Shown: positions 39,852 through 49,904, numbered from the stretch's first letter. The stretch: 64,000 nucleotides of DNA from Butyrivibrio sp. VCD2006 (GCF_000423925.1 NZ_AUIX01000036.1:1-64000), one strand, 5' to 3'. Program-made: numbers and translations. The notes: generated by a model not told the origin, from the sequence alone.

Positions 39852-42800
39852 ATGCTGCGTTTTGTATTTGGTGCATCAGGATCCGGTAAGAGTTACCGGC
39901 TTAGAGAATACATAATAGAGAGGAGCTGTAAGGAACCCGAGAGGAATTTCCTTATTGTGGTGCCTGATCAGTTCACTATGCAGACGCAGATGGACATAGT
40001 AAAACAGCATCCCGATCACGGAATCATGAATATAGATGTTGTGAGCTTTTCACGTCTTTCACACCGTATTTTCGAAGAGGTTGGTGAGAGCCATGAGAAG
40101 GTGCTGGATGATATGGGTAAGAGTCTTGTGCTAAGACACGTTGCCGAGGAGAATAAGAGCAGTCTCCCGGTGATTGGTGGAAGCATGCATAAGATGGGAT
40201 ATATAGATGAGGTTAAGTCCACTATCTCCGAGTTTATGCAGTATGGTATAGAACCCGGGATGCTGGATGACATCATGAAGGTCTGTGAGAATAAAGGCGC
40301 GCTGAGGTCTAAACTATTGGACCTTCAGCTTTTATACTCTGAATTTAAAAATTATATTAAGGGGAATTATATCGCTCAGGAGGAACTTCTTGATGTTCTT
40401 TGCAGGGCGCTTCCTTCATCAAAACTGATCGCTGACAGTGTTATTGCGTTTGACGGATTTACAGGGTTTACACCTATTCAGTATAGGGTTATATCCGAGA
40501 TCCTGAGACTAACGTCAGAGGTTATCTTTTCGTTCTCCATCGGAGAGGAAGAGAATCCATATTTATATGATAAAAATGAGGAGCAGGATCTGTTTTTGCT
40601 GACGAAGAAGACTGTTCATGATCTTCTGCGCCTTGAATACGATAATGAGAAGAATTCAGGTCTGGTGGATGTTCCTGATTTTGAGAGATGGGCTGAGTAT
40701 AGGAATGGGCATTGTGATGATGTTTTCCTTAAGGCCGGAGAAAAGGGCAGACATGCAGCTAATCCGGAGCTTGCTTTTTTGGAAAAGCATCTTTTCAGAT
40801 ATGGCAATGAGCACTATGGGGATACAGATTTACAGAAAGATAAGATAGGTGATGCTGATGGAAATGGCGAATCTCCTAAGGCTTCCTGCGAGAGTATAAG
40901 AATTCTCGAGGCTGACACCATAAACCAGGAGGTTCAGATGACTCTGTCCTCCATAAGAAAGCTCCTTAGGGAGAACCGTGAACTGCACTATCGCGATTTT
41001 GCCATAGTCTGCGGAAGCATGGACAGATATGCCACAGCTATTTCCGAGGAGGCTGAGAAGTATAACATTCCGATATATCTTGACCAGACAGGGAATGTGA
41101 AGCTTAATCCCCTTGTTGAAGCAATTAGAAGCGCGCTTCTTACAGTTATTTCCAAGTATAGCTATGAGTCTGTTTTCCATTTCCTTAGAAGTGGTCTTTC
41201 GCCACTATCTTCCGGTGAGGCGGATATACTTGAAAACTATGTCCGTGCGCTTGGAATTCGCGGTCAGAAGGGTTGGGAGAATGAGTTTACAAGGCTCCCC
41301 AAGAATCTGGCAAGCAGACTCAAAAAATCCGGTGATGATGAAGATAATGCAGTTATCGAGGAAGAGAAGAAGGCATATTTAGACAGTTTAAATGATCTGA
41401 GAACAAGGACGATAGGTGCACTTGGGCCGCTCTTTGCTGCTGAAGGCAAGACAGTTCTTGATTATTCTAAGGCTCTCTATGAGTTTTTGATGGGGCTTGA
41501 TGCACAGGCTAAGATGTCTGAGTTTGAGAGAAAATTCAGAGAGCAGGGTGATGAGATAAGGGCTAAGGAATACTCGGCAATTTATCGCAAGGTGATTGCT
41601 CTTCTTGATCAGGTAACGGGGCTTATGGGTAATGAGAAGATTACCTGGAAGGAATATGCGGACATTCTTGATGTAGGATTTTCTGATTTCGAGATAGGAA
41701 CAATCCCTCAGAGTGTGGATAGAATTGTTGTCGGGGATATTGAGAGAACGAGACTTAAGGAAGTAAGGACCTTGTTCTTCCTTGGTGTTAATGATGATCT
41801 GATACCTAAAGCAGCAGGTACGGGTGGAATCATATCAGATATTGAGAGACAGTACCTTGCAGACACGTTGAATGGAATAGAGCTTGCGCCTACACCCAGG
41901 CAGCAGATGTATATTCAGAGGCTTTACCTGTACATGAACCTTACCAAGCCTTCTGACAGGTTATATTTGACATTTGCTCATCTTGATCCAAGCGGAAAGA
42001 GTATAAGACCTGCTTATCTCATTGGTAAGATCAGGACCCTTTTCCCTGGTGCAAAGATTGAGCACTATGACGGCAGAGCCTGCGGAGACGTCATTCAGAC
42101 GCCTCAGAATGGTATTGATTATGTGGCTTCGCATTTACAGGAATATGCTTTAGGGTACATGAATGATGAGGAAGAGAGAGCTTTTTCGGGACTATTTCAT
42201 GCCCTCAGTGGCAACAGAGACAGGCTTGCCAGAATGATTGAGGCGGCAGGAAGCGGCTATGTTCACAGGCCTCTTTCAGAAGCTGTTGCGTCAGCTCTGT
42301 ATGGGAATTTCCTTGTTAACTCGGTCAGCCGCTTAGAGAAATTCGCACAGTGTTCCTATGCACATTTCCTGCAGTATGGCTTAAGACTTTATGAACGTGA
42401 AGAGTTTGACTTTGATCATTCGGATATGGGTACTGTTTTCCACGGAGCCTTGGAAGTCTTTTCAAGAAAGCTCTCTGAAAATGATCTAACATGGGAGAAC
42501 TTCACTAAGGAGCAGGGTGAGAAGATTATGGAGGAATCCCTCCTTGAATTTGTCGACGGCTACAACGGCAACATTCTTGAGAGCACCAAGCGCAATGAAT
42601 ATCTCATGGAGAGGATAAAGAGGATTCTGTTTAGGACTGTTGATACGCTGCAGTATCAGCTTAGCAAGGGATCCTTTGTGCCAAAGAGTGTGGAGACATC
42701 CTTTGATGAGGTAGGGGACATCGATGCCATTAACATCAGCCTATCGGAGGATGAGAAGGGCAGAATTCTGCAAAAGATGAAGCTCACAGGTAGCATAGAC

Positions 42801-43469
42801 CGCATTGATACCTATGAGGATGAGAATCATGTTTATATCAAGATAATAGACTTCAAATCGGGAAGTAAGGATTTTGAGCTGTGTTCTTTGTATTATGGAC
42901 TCCAGTTGCAGCTCGTAATGTATATGAATGTTGCGAGAGGTATGGCGGAAGCTACCAATAAGGGCAAAGAGGCAGTGCCGGCAGCTATTTTGTACTATCA
43001 TCTGTCAGATCCTGTTTTAGATGGCGGTGATGTTTCAGAGGATGCTACAGGTGATGATATTAATGCTTTGGTAAGAAAAGCTCTTAAGACAAAGGGATTG
43101 ATCAGAGAGGATGAAGGAGTTGCTTTTCTTCTTGATCATGATTTTGCAGGTGGATCTGATGTGGTTCCTTTGAAGCTTAAAAGCAGTGGTGGATTTGATA
43201 AAAGCAAATCTAAGGTTATGGCGCCGGAGGATTTTGAACAGGTTTCAGAGTATGTTAGCCGCCTTATAAAAAAGAGTGGCAGAAGTATTCTTCAGGGAAA
43301 TATTGAGGTAAATCCTTATTCAATGGGGAGTAAGGACGCATGCACTTATTGCGGATTTAAGTCAATATGCGGCTTTGAGCAGGCTATACCGGGATATTCC
43401 TGCCGACAGCTTCCCAAGTTGGATAAGGATGAAGTGCTTGAACGTATAAATACAGAATTGAATGCATAA
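39852..43469 (+). CDS. addB: ATP-dependent helicase/deoxyribonuclease subunit B
   Basis: A 1205-aa AddB, the partner of AddA in double-strand-break end processing (the Gram-positive counterpart of RecBCD). It shows Walker A (FVFGASGSGKSYRL, residues 4-17), a C-terminal nuclease core (KIIDFKSGSKD) and the iron-sulfur cysteines: one in FAQCSYAHFL, and three near the end in ACTYCGFKSICGF (C-x2-C-x5-C). The start at 39852 has AAAGGAG upstream; ATG/GTG starts before it lack one. addA follows after 68 bp. Confidence 0.95.
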   Translation: MLRFVFGASGSGKSYRLREYIIERSCKEPERNFLIVVPDQFTMQTQMDIVKQHPDHGIMNIDVVSFSRLSHRIFEEVGESHEKVLDDMGKSLVLRHVAEENKSSLPVIGGSMHKMGYIDEVKSTISEFMQYGIEPGMLDDIMKVCENKGALRSKLLDLQLLYSEFKNYIKGNYIAQEELLDVLCRALPSSKLIADSVIAFDGFTGFTPIQYRVISEILRLTSEVIFSFSIGEEENPYLYDKNEEQDLFLLTKKTVHDLLRLEYDNEKNSGLVDVPDFERWAEYRNGHCDDVFLKAGEKGRHAANPELAFLEKHLFRYGNEHYGDTDLQKDKIGDADGNGESPKASCESIRILEADTINQEVQMTLSSIRKLLRENRELHYRDFAIVCGSMDRYATAISEEAEKYNIPIYLDQTGNVKLNPLVEAIRSALLTVISKYSYESVFHFLRSGLSPLSSGEADILENYVRALGIRGQKGWENEFTRLPKNLASRLKKSGDDEDNAVIEEEKKAYLDSLNDLRTRTIGALGPLFAAEGKTVLDYSKALYEFLMGLDAQAKMSEFERKFREQGDEIRAKEYSAIYRKVIALLDQVTGLMGNEKITWKEYADILDVGFSDFEIGTIPQSVDRIVVGDIERTRLKEVRTLFFLGVNDDLIPKAAGTGGIISDIERQYLADTLNGIELAPTPRQQMYIQRLYLYMNLTKPSDRLYLTFAHLDPSGKSIRPAYLIGKIRTLFPGAKIEHYDGRACGDVIQTPQNGIDYVASHLQEYALGYMNDEEERAFSGLFHALSGNRDRLARMIEAAGSGYVHRPLSEAVASALYGNFLVNSVSRLEKFAQCSYAHFLQYGLRLYEREEFDFDHSDMGTVFHGALEVFSRKLSENDLTWENFTKEQGEKIMEESLLEFVDGYNGNILESTKRNEYLMERIKRILFRTVDTLQYQLSKGSFVPKSVETSFDEVGDIDAINISLSEDEKGRILQKMKLTGSIDRIDTYEDENHVYIKIIDFKSGSKDFELCSLYYGLQLQLVMYMNVARGMAEATNKGKEAVPAAILYYHLSDPVLDGGDVSEDATGDDINALVRKALKTKGLIREDEGVAFLLDHDFAGGSDVVPLKLKSSGGFDKSKSKVMAPEDFEQVSEYVSRLIKKSGRSILQGNIEVNPYSMGSKDACTYCGFKSICGFEQAIPGYSCRQLPKLDKDEVLERINTELNA

Positions 43470-43483
43470 AAATTTAAAATTAA

Positions 43484-43532
43484 GCCTTCTCCCGAAAAGT
43501 GAGGAGGTGTCAGCGAAGCTGACGGATGAGGA
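43484..43532 (+). repeat. Dispersed CCTTCTCCC/GATGAGG repeat between addB and addA
   Basis: GCCTTCTCCC...GTGAGGAGG, then hairpin GTCAGC-gaa-GCTGAC (43509-43523) and CGGATGAGGA. It aligns with 61727-61770, where the second hairpin is GGCAC-gaa-GTGCC: both arms changed together. Its final GAGGA is the ribosome binding site of addA. Confidence 0.75.
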
Positions 43533-43537
43533 TTTAT

Positions 43538-46500
43538 ATGGGATTTACTAAAGAACAACAATCAGTCATAGATGCAAGAAAATCAAATGTACTGGTTTCC
43601 GCGGCAGCGGGATCCGGTAAGACAACTGTGCTTGTAGAGCGCATTATACAGAGAATCACGGGAGATAATCCTATAGATATCGATAAGCTTCTGGTGGTTA
43701 CTTTCACAAGAGCAGCTGCAGCTCAGATGAAGGAGAAAATCCTTAAAGCTATACAGGCTAAGCTTGTGGAGGATCCCACAAATGCACATCTTCAGAGGCA
43801 GGAGACTCTTGTTCATGGAGCTCAGATAACTACCATCGATTCATTCTGCCAGTACATTATAAGGAACAATTTTAATGATATAGATCTTGATCCTTCCTAC
43901 AGAGTGGCTGATGAAGGTGAGATTAAGCTCCTTCAGGGGGATGTCCTTGCGGAGCTGTTAGAGGATAAGTATGCGGAAGGCGATCCTGATTTCTTAAACT
44001 GCATGGAGTATTTTGCTACCGGCAGCACAGATAAGAAAGTGGAGGAATTCATTTTAAAGCTCTACAACTACGCAATGAGTATGGCAGATCCCGAAGGGTG
44101 GCTTAGGGAGAGAGCAGATGACTATGCCATAACGGAAGAGACCTTTGATGCTGCAGGGTTTGTTAAGGATGCGATAGAGATATTTAAGAATGATATCTCT
44201 GAGGCAAAGACCTATTATGAAATGGCGCTCAAACTGGCGGAAAATCCCGATGGTCCCTACTTTTATAGTGAATTATTTGAAAAGGAGCTTGAACAGGTAG
44301 AGAAAATCTGCAATACGAATTTTACTGATTTTAATGATGTGAGAGCTGCTGTAGTAGACTTTCAGTTTGATACTTTACCAAGAAAAAAGGATGATTCTGT
44401 TAATGCAGATAAGAGAGGTCGAGCAAAAGACTGCAGAGATAAGGCGAAGAAAGCTATAAAAGATCTGGCCTCAAAATATTTTTCAGAAGACAAAGCCACT
44501 ATCTGCAAGCGTATGGAGCTTGCAAGAAAACCTGTAGCGACTTTTTCAGAGCTTGTAATAAGCTTCAAAGAGAGATTTGATGCGAAGAAGCGAGAAAAGG
44601 GAATAATTGACTTTAGTGATATGGAGCATCTGGCTCTCCAGATAATTAAGAATGGCGGAGCAGAGCAGTATCGTGATTATTTTGAAGAAGTCATGATAGA
44701 TGAGTACCAGGATTCTAACGGAATTCAGGAAGAACTTCTATCAGCTGTTTCCGGAGTATCAATTGGCAAAAATAACAGATTTATGGTTGGTGATGTCAAG
44801 CAGAGTATCTATAAGTTCCGTCTGGCAAGGCCTGAGATTTTCATGGAGAAAATGAAGACCTATGAGTGGGAAGAAGGAACACCTTCAAGAAAGATATCGC
44901 TGCATAACAATTTCCGAAGCAGAAAAGATGTACTTTACAGTGTTAACTACATCTTCGACCAGATAATGGGTGAAGAGCTTGGAGGAGTCAGCTATAACAA
45001 GGATGCAAGACTTACTACAATTCGCGAATTCCCTGAGGCTGAGGATAAGAGAGCGTTTTCAACTGAGTATATGTTTGCTGATATCGGTAAGGCAGCGTCC
45101 GAAGATGCCCGTGAGATGGAGGCTAAGATGATAGCTACCCGTATCCATGAGGCTATGGAGAGCGGCATCGTCACCGGTGAAGATGGAAAGCTTAGAAAGG
45201 TCAGATATGGAGATATCGTTATCCTTCTTAGAACCGCAAAGGGATGGGATGATGTTTTCAAAAAGACTCTTGAGAGCAGAGGTATTCCTACATATATTGA
45301 ATCAAGAACAGGATACTTTTCCGCTACTGAGGTAGTTACTGTTCTTAATTTCCTTAGAATACTCAATAATCCCAGACAGGACGTGCCGCTTGTCAGCGTG
45401 ATGCACTCTGCCATCGGAGGATTTACCGACGAGGATCTTGCTCTTATTAAGGCTCACGACAGAGATGTAGAGAAGAGTAAGTTCGACAGCGGAAGCTTTT
45501 ACGATATTCTTCTTCGCTGCATTACTCCGAAGGATGAAGAGGCAGACCAGAATATGGATGCTGCATCAGGCCAGTCTGATGCAGTAGAGTCTTCAGGGAA
45601 AACTGATAAGAAGATTTTTGATGTAGAGAAAATAGAGCGCTTCATAGCTCTTATAGATGAATACAGAACCAAAGCAGAATACATGCCTGTAAATGAGCTT
45701 ATCAGGGACATACTTAATGAGACTCACTACAGCGAGTACTGTGCAGCCCTTCCTGGAGGAACCAAGCGTCTTGCTAACTTAAAGATCCTTGTTGAGAAGG
45801 CTACCGCATATGAACAGACCAGTTTTAGTGGAGTGTTCCATTTTGTTAAATATATCGAGGAGCTTGAAAAGTTCGAGGTTGATTACGGCGAAGCCAATAC
45901 CCTTGATGAAAACGCTGATGTCGTGCGAATCATGAGTATCCATAAGAGTAAGGGACTAGAGTTCCCGATAGTTTTCCTTGCAGGTATGTCCAAGACCTTC
46001 AACTTTATGGATACCAGGGAATCCGTTGTGCTGGATGTTGATATGGGAATAGGAACCAATGTCATTGACCTTGAAAACAGAATCAAGTACAACACCCTTA
46101 GAAAAAGTGTCATGAGCGAGACCATGAAAATGAGTATTCTCGGCGAGGAGATGCGTATTTTGTACGTTGCCATGACAAGAGCCAAGGATAAGCTCATCAT
46201 GACGGGTCAGGGTAAGATAGATATGGACGGCATTCCTGCAGAGAGCGATTTTGCGGGTAAACTCCAAAATTTCCTTTTCTTTAGAGACAGACCTGCCATA
46301 GAAGGAGAGCAGCCATATTTGCTTCCGTATTATCTAAGAAGCTCTGCAACTACATATCAGGACCTGGTTCTGATGGCACTTGCAAGACACGATGATTTTA
46401 AGAAGCTTGGGGAACTCATCGGACTTGAAATAAAGGATAAAAAGGGTGGCAATACAGATGTGCCTGATGAGGAAGCGATTTCCTTTGATTTCAGAATTAT

Positions 46501-47398
46501 GACAGATAATGAACTGGAAGCAGAGGAGATTGGAAACGAAGTGACTGCCAGAGTTCGTCTTGATAACCTCACTTCAACGTCCGGAGACGAGGAGAAGGAA
46601 TATGTAGATCTCTTTGCAAAGCGCTTTGAGGATACCTATGCATTTACTTCCTTCGACAGACTTTTTGTTAAGACCACGGTTACTGAGCTTAAGAAGGCTA
46701 AGCTTGAGCAGAAGGAGGAACCTTCAGCTCATCTCTACGAAGAGGAAGAAATAGTTCCTTCCTTTATAGAAACAAAGGAGAAAAAGGCTGAGGGAGCTGC
46801 AAGAGGTACGATTTATCACAGAGTCATGGAGCTTCTGTATGATGAGGATTCCACGATGCCTCAAAAGAATGCGACGAATTCTGGAAAGAGTACAGAGATT
46901 TTAAATAATAATGTGACTATGCATGACTTTGCTTCAATGTCTCCCGATGACAGAGCTGCTAATCTTGCGTCCTGGATGAAGGAGATGGAGGATATTGGTA
47001 AGATGCCGGAAGGCTCCTCAGAAAGCGTTGATGAGGCAGATATCCTTAAGTTCTACAATAGTGATACCGGTAAGCGTATGAAGACAGCTCATGATACCGG
47101 ACGGCTTCACAGAGAGTCTCCCTTCATGATGGGAATAAAGGCCAATAAGGTTAATTCTGAGTTTCCTGAATCAGAGAGAGTACTTATTCAGGGAATAATA
47201 GACGTGTGGTTTGAGGAGGATGACGGACTTGTTCTTCTTGACTACAAGACAGACAAGGTAAGAAAGGGAAGCGAGCTTGTAGACAGATACTCGGTTCAGC
47301 TTGATTACTATCAGGAGGCGCTTGAGAGGATCACACATAAAAAGGTGAAGGAGAGAATAATCTACTCCTTCACCCTGGGCGAAACTATAAATTTGTAA
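43538..47398 (+). CDS. addA: ATP-dependent helicase/nuclease subunit A
   Basis: A 1286-aa AddA of the UvrD/RecB superfamily. Visible motifs: Walker A (VSAAAGSGKTTVLVERI, near residues 20-36), motif II (VMIDEYQDSN, near 390), motif with LHNNFRSRKDVL, late motif (RILYVAMTRAKDKL) and the C-terminal RecB-type nuclease (GTIYHRVMELL with its His, and LLDYKTDKVR). The start at 43538 uses a GAGGA supplied by the dispersed repeat at 43484. It ends 14 bp from the convergent thiT gene with no visible terminator. Confidence 0.95.
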   Translation: MGFTKEQQSVIDARKSNVLVSAAAGSGKTTVLVERIIQRITGDNPIDIDKLLVVTFTRAAAAQMKEKILKAIQAKLVEDPTNAHLQRQETLVHGAQITTIDSFCQYIIRNNFNDIDLDPSYRVADEGEIKLLQGDVLAELLEDKYAEGDPDFLNCMEYFATGSTDKKVEEFILKLYNYAMSMADPEGWLRERADDYAITEETFDAAGFVKDAIEIFKNDISEAKTYYEMALKLAENPDGPYFYSELFEKELEQVEKICNTNFTDFNDVRAAVVDFQFDTLPRKKDDSVNADKRGRAKDCRDKAKKAIKDLASKYFSEDKATICKRMELARKPVATFSELVISFKERFDAKKREKGIIDFSDMEHLALQIIKNGGAEQYRDYFEEVMIDEYQDSNGIQEELLSAVSGVSIGKNNRFMVGDVKQSIYKFRLARPEIFMEKMKTYEWEEGTPSRKISLHNNFRSRKDVLYSVNYIFDQIMGEELGGVSYNKDARLTTIREFPEAEDKRAFSTEYMFADIGKAASEDAREMEAKMIATRIHEAMESGIVTGEDGKLRKVRYGDIVILLRTAKGWDDVFKKTLESRGIPTYIESRTGYFSATEVVTVLNFLRILNNPRQDVPLVSVMHSAIGGFTDEDLALIKAHDRDVEKSKFDSGSFYDILLRCITPKDEEADQNMDAASGQSDAVESSGKTDKKIFDVEKIERFIALIDEYRTKAEYMPVNELIRDILNETHYSEYCAALPGGTKRLANLKILVEKATAYEQTSFSGVFHFVKYIEELEKFEVDYGEANTLDENADVVRIMSIHKSKGLEFPIVFLAGMSKTFNFMDTRESVVLDVDMGIGTNVIDLENRIKYNTLRKSVMSETMKMSILGEEMRILYVAMTRAKDKLIMTGQGKIDMDGIPAESDFAGKLQNFLFFRDRPAIEGEQPYLLPYYLRSSATTYQDLVLMALARHDDFKKLGELIGLEIKDKKGGNTDVPDEEAISFDFRIMTDNELEAEEIGNEVTARVRLDNLTSTSGDEEKEYVDLFAKRFEDTYAFTSFDRLFVKTTVTELKKAKLEQKEEPSAHLYEEEEIVPSFIETKEKKAEGAARGTIYHRVMELLYDEDSTMPQKNATNSGKSTEILNNNVTMHDFASMSPDDRAANLASWMKEMEDIGKMPEGSSESVDEADILKFYNSDTGKRMKTAHDTGRLHRESPFMMGIKANKVNSEFPESERVLIQGIIDVWFEEDDGLVLLDYKTDKVRKGSELVDRYSVQLDYYQEALERITHKKVKERIIYSFTLGETINL

Positions 47399-47412
47399 TT
47401 ATGTAGTTCTTA

Positions 47413-48105
47413 TCATGATGCAAGATGAAGCTGTTCTCTTACGTCTTCTTCATTTGCAAGATACTTGATTCTTGTAAATGCATTTCTGACTGCAGGAACA
47501 CAGAGAATAGCAAATGTGAGCACTGCTTCAGCTCCGAGGTAGGAACCGTTATATACTAGTGAGTATCTGAAAGCGCTCATACCCTCAGGTGCATACTGGC
47601 CAAAGAAGATCACCCCTGAGAGTACTGCAAAGAACAGACGACCTAAAACACCTGCGATATAACCTAAGCTCATGCCATGCTTGAAACGTGAGAATAATCC
47701 GGAAACTCCAAGAGCACCAAACGCAAGGATATAATCACATATGAGCTGAGGAATACTGATGATATAGGGTCCGATGATGAGCTGAAGTAGTCCGTATGCG
47801 AGTGCAGAAGTAAGACCTGCTCTTACACCGTACAGATATCCTACGAATGTAATGAAGAACATTGAGAACAGTGTAACGGCTCCACCCATGGGCATCTCCC
47901 ATATCTTGATCATTGATGTGATCATTGCCAGGGTAACGCACATTCCGGCAAATACAAGTTGTTTTACTGAGAAATGATTCTTTCTGTCTCTTCCTGTGAA
48001 AAAGCAGGCTGCAACAAGAGCAAGAATAAACAGGACTACCAAAAGTCCATATCCCAATGATGTAAGTTCGTAGGTGTCATCTACAAGATTCATAAATAAT
48101 GACAT
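47413..48105 (-). CDS. thiT: Thiamine ECF transporter S component
   Basis: A 230-aa membrane protein of the ThiT family with six or so hydrophobic helices, including the thiamine-binding segment around GGAVTLFSMFFITFVGYLYG and the YGLLQLI stretch. Energy is provided by shared ECF A/A'/T subunits encoded elsewhere. A TPP riboswitch precedes it and the ribosome binding site GGAGG is embedded in a hairpin, so expression should fall when TPP is abundant. The start at 48105 is the ATG 8 nt after GGAGGAGG. Confidence 0.92.
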   Translation of the reverse strand: MSLFMNLVDDTYELTSLGYGLLVVLFILALVAACFFTGRDRKNHFSVKQLVFAGMCVTLAMITSMIKIWEMPMGGAVTLFSMFFITFVGYLYGVRAGLTSALAYGLLQLIIGPYIISIPQLICDYILAFGALGVSGLFSRFKHGMSLGYIAGVLGRLFFAVLSGVIFFGQYAPEGMSAFRYSLVYNGSYLGAEAVLTFAILCVPAVRNAFTRIKYLANEEDVREQLHLAS

Positions 48106-48110
48106 AATAA

Positions 48111-48148
48111 AACCTCCTCCACTTTGCAATTTCGCTGTGGGGGAGGTT
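48111..48148 (-). promoter_or_regulatory. Hairpin masking the thiT ribosome binding site
   Basis: AACCTCC(C)CCAC on the minus strand (48148-48137) pairs with GTGGAGGAGGTT (48122-48111), 11 of 12 positions. The 3' arm is the Shine-Dalgarno of thiT and is followed by TTTATT. It is probably the expression platform of the TPP riboswitch. Confidence 0.75.
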
Positions 48149-48186
48149 GTTTCATCATGAGTTCGCAGTGCGAATATAGATAAATG

Positions 48187-48265
48187 CTTCCTTACGCCGG
48201 AATTACCCGGTTCAAGTAATAAGGGTCGATGCCATCAGGCACCATCTCAGCAAAGCTCCCCTAGC
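48187..48265 (-). promoter_or_regulatory. TPP riboswitch (THI element)
   Basis: Minus strand: CTAGGGGAGC, GCTGAGATGG, CGACCCTT, TTGAACCGGGTAAT, CCGGCGTAAGGAA in order, matching the THI-box consensus including CUGAGA and the ACC...GGGUAAUNCCNGCG core. Located directly upstream of thiT. Confidence 0.95.
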
Positions 48266-48314
48266 AAAATATTATTAAGTATTTGAATTGTTATTAAATT
48301 GTTTTTTCGCTATT

Positions 48315-48343
48315 ATTTAATGCTATTTTTGTGTTGTTGTCAA
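48315..48343 (-). promoter_or_regulatory. Promoter of the thiT leader
   Basis: Minus-strand TTGACA (48343-48338), a 17-nt spacer and TTAAAT (48320-48315), about 50 nt before the riboswitch. It lies just beyond the asnA stop codon, so thiT is probably transcribed separately from asnA. Confidence 0.5.
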
Positions 48344-48351
48344 TTGAATTT

Positions 48352-49362
48352 TTACAGAAGCGGAATACCATTATCCCTGGCATACTGCGTATATTCTTCA
48401 TCCCAGAGAGAACACTGAACCTCTCCGATGTGAGCTTTTCTTAAGAAGAATAAGCAAAGTCTTGACTGTCCGATACCACCACCGATGGTATAAGGAAGGT
48501 TCTTTTCAAGAATTGCCTTCTGGAAAGGAAGCTCTGCGCGCTCTGTGCAGCCGGCCTTCTCAAGCTGAGTCTTAAGTGAATTCTCATCAACACGGATACC
48601 CATGGATGAGAGCTCAAGTGCAATATCAAGAACGGGATAGTAAACAAGGATATCACCGTTTAATGCCCAGTCATCGTAGTCCGGAGCTCTGCCGTCGTGC
48701 TTCTCACCTGATGCAAGAAGGTCACCGATCTGCATGATGAAAACAGCACCTTTTTCTTTGGTGATAAGGTATTCACGTTCCTTTGCATCTTTTCCCGGAT
48801 ACATATCTTCAAGCTCCTGTGAGGTGATGAAGAAAATATCGTGAGGAAGAATCTCTTCAATATAATCGTACTGGATTGACATGTACTTCTCAGTCTTGCG
48901 AAGTACCTTATATATAATGCGAACTGTGTCCTGAAGGAATTCAATGTTACGGTCTTCCTTGTTGATTGCCTTCTCCCAGTCCCACTGGTCTACAAACACG
49001 GAATGGATATTATCGGGAATCTCATCCCTTCTTATAGCATTCATATCGGTATAAAGACCTTCACCGACCTTGAAGCCGTATTTCTTAAGGGCGTAGCGCT
49101 TCCACTTTGCCAGGGAATGTACGATTTCAGCCTGGCGTTCATTCTCCTCACGAATATCGAAGGCAACAGGGCGCTCAACGCCGTTCAAGTTATCATTAAG
49201 ACCTGACTCCGGTGCAACAAATAAAGGTGCGGTAACACGAAGGAGATTCAGATTCTCGGAGAGAGTATTCTGAAAAAAGTCCTTAACTGTTTTGATGCCG
49301 ACCTGTGTATCATGCAGGTTTAATGCGGATGTGTAATCCTTGGGAATAATAAGATTTTCCAT
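48352..49362 (-). CDS. asnA: Aspartate-ammonia ligase
   Basis: A 336-aa asparagine synthetase of the ammonia-dependent AsnA class, making asparagine from aspartate, ammonia and ATP. Family landmarks: APLFVAPESGLNDNLNGVERPV, VDQWDWEKAI, and a C-terminal IGGGIGQSRLCLFFLRKAHIGEVQ, as in class II tRNA-synthetase-like folds. Length is close to the E. coli enzyme. The start at 49362 is preferred because GAGAGGAG lies 7 nt upstream; the ATG at 49368 is directly against it. No T-box leader was seen upstream. Confidence 0.95.
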   Translation of the reverse strand: MENLIIPKDYTSALNLHDTQVGIKTVKDFFQNTLSENLNLLRVTAPLFVAPESGLNDNLNGVERPVAFDIREENERQAEIVHSLAKWKRYALKKYGFKVGEGLYTDMNAIRRDEIPDNIHSVFVDQWDWEKAINKEDRNIEFLQDTVRIIYKVLRKTEKYMSIQYDYIEEILPHDIFFITSQELEDMYPGKDAKEREYLITKEKGAVFIMQIGDLLASGEKHDGRAPDYDDWALNGDILVYYPVLDIALELSSMGIRVDENSLKTQLEKAGCTERAELPFQKAILEKNLPYTIGGGIGQSRLCLFFLRKAHIGEVQCSLWDEEYTQYARDNGIPLL

Positions 49363-49602
49363 AACCATGCTCCTCTCATTTACATCTATTATATGATTAA
49401 AGCGCTTTTTTGAACTTCACGCAAGAAAAATCTTAAGAATTAGCATTGTTTTTTAAGAATTGATTTATCATAAGCATAGAAGGGGTGGTAAATTTTAACT
49501 TAATTAATTTTGTAAACCGCATAAACAAGGAAACTTAATCGTTTTAAGAAAGTCTTAAGAAATTCCTAAGAAAATCTACAATATTTTTTCAATCTTTTGA
49601 TA

Positions 49603-49608
49603 TATAAT
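49603..49608 (+). promoter_or_regulatory. -10 box of the HPr-like gene
   Basis: TATAAT 28 bp before the start codon in a strongly AT-rich gap; no good -35. Confidence 0.4.
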
Positions 49609-49635
49609 CATGGATTAGTAAGGAGATTAAAGACT

Positions 49636-49866
49636 ATGGAAATTAAGAAAGTAATCAAATTAACACCCTATCAGGTAAAAGATTTTGTTAGCGCTGCAAC
49701 TAAGTGCGATTTCGACGTAGACATTTCTTATAACAGGTTTACGGTAGATGCTAAGTCTATGCTTGGTGTCTTTGGCCTTAACTTTGATTGTCCGCTTACT
49801 GTTCGCTATCGTGGACATAACGCAGATTTCGAAAGCTATCTTAGTGAGCATGCAGTAGCTTGCTAA
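49636..49866 (+). CDS. HPr-like protein lacking the phosphorylatable histidine
   Basis: A 76-aa protein with the fold pattern of the PTS phosphocarrier HPr, recognisable at FTVDAKSMLGVFGL (compare the HPr Ser-loop VNAKSILGVL). The segment where HPr has LHARPA reads LTPYQVKDFVSAATK: no His15 equivalent. The Ser-loop is kept. It therefore cannot carry phosphate from enzyme I; it may be a regulator like Crh, which also lacks His15 but keeps a Ser site. AAGGAG precedes the start. Single gene with its own terminator. Confidence 0.7.
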   Translation: MEIKKVIKLTPYQVKDFVSAATKCDFDVDISYNRFTVDAKSMLGVFGLNFDCPLTVRYRGHNADFESYLSEHAVAC

Positions 49867-49904
49867 TTATATATTGATATATAATTTTTATCTGAAACGA
49901 TGTT

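Noticed and set aside
49363..49635. T-box leader for asnA
   Set aside because: The short AT-rich upstream region holds none of the conserved elements.
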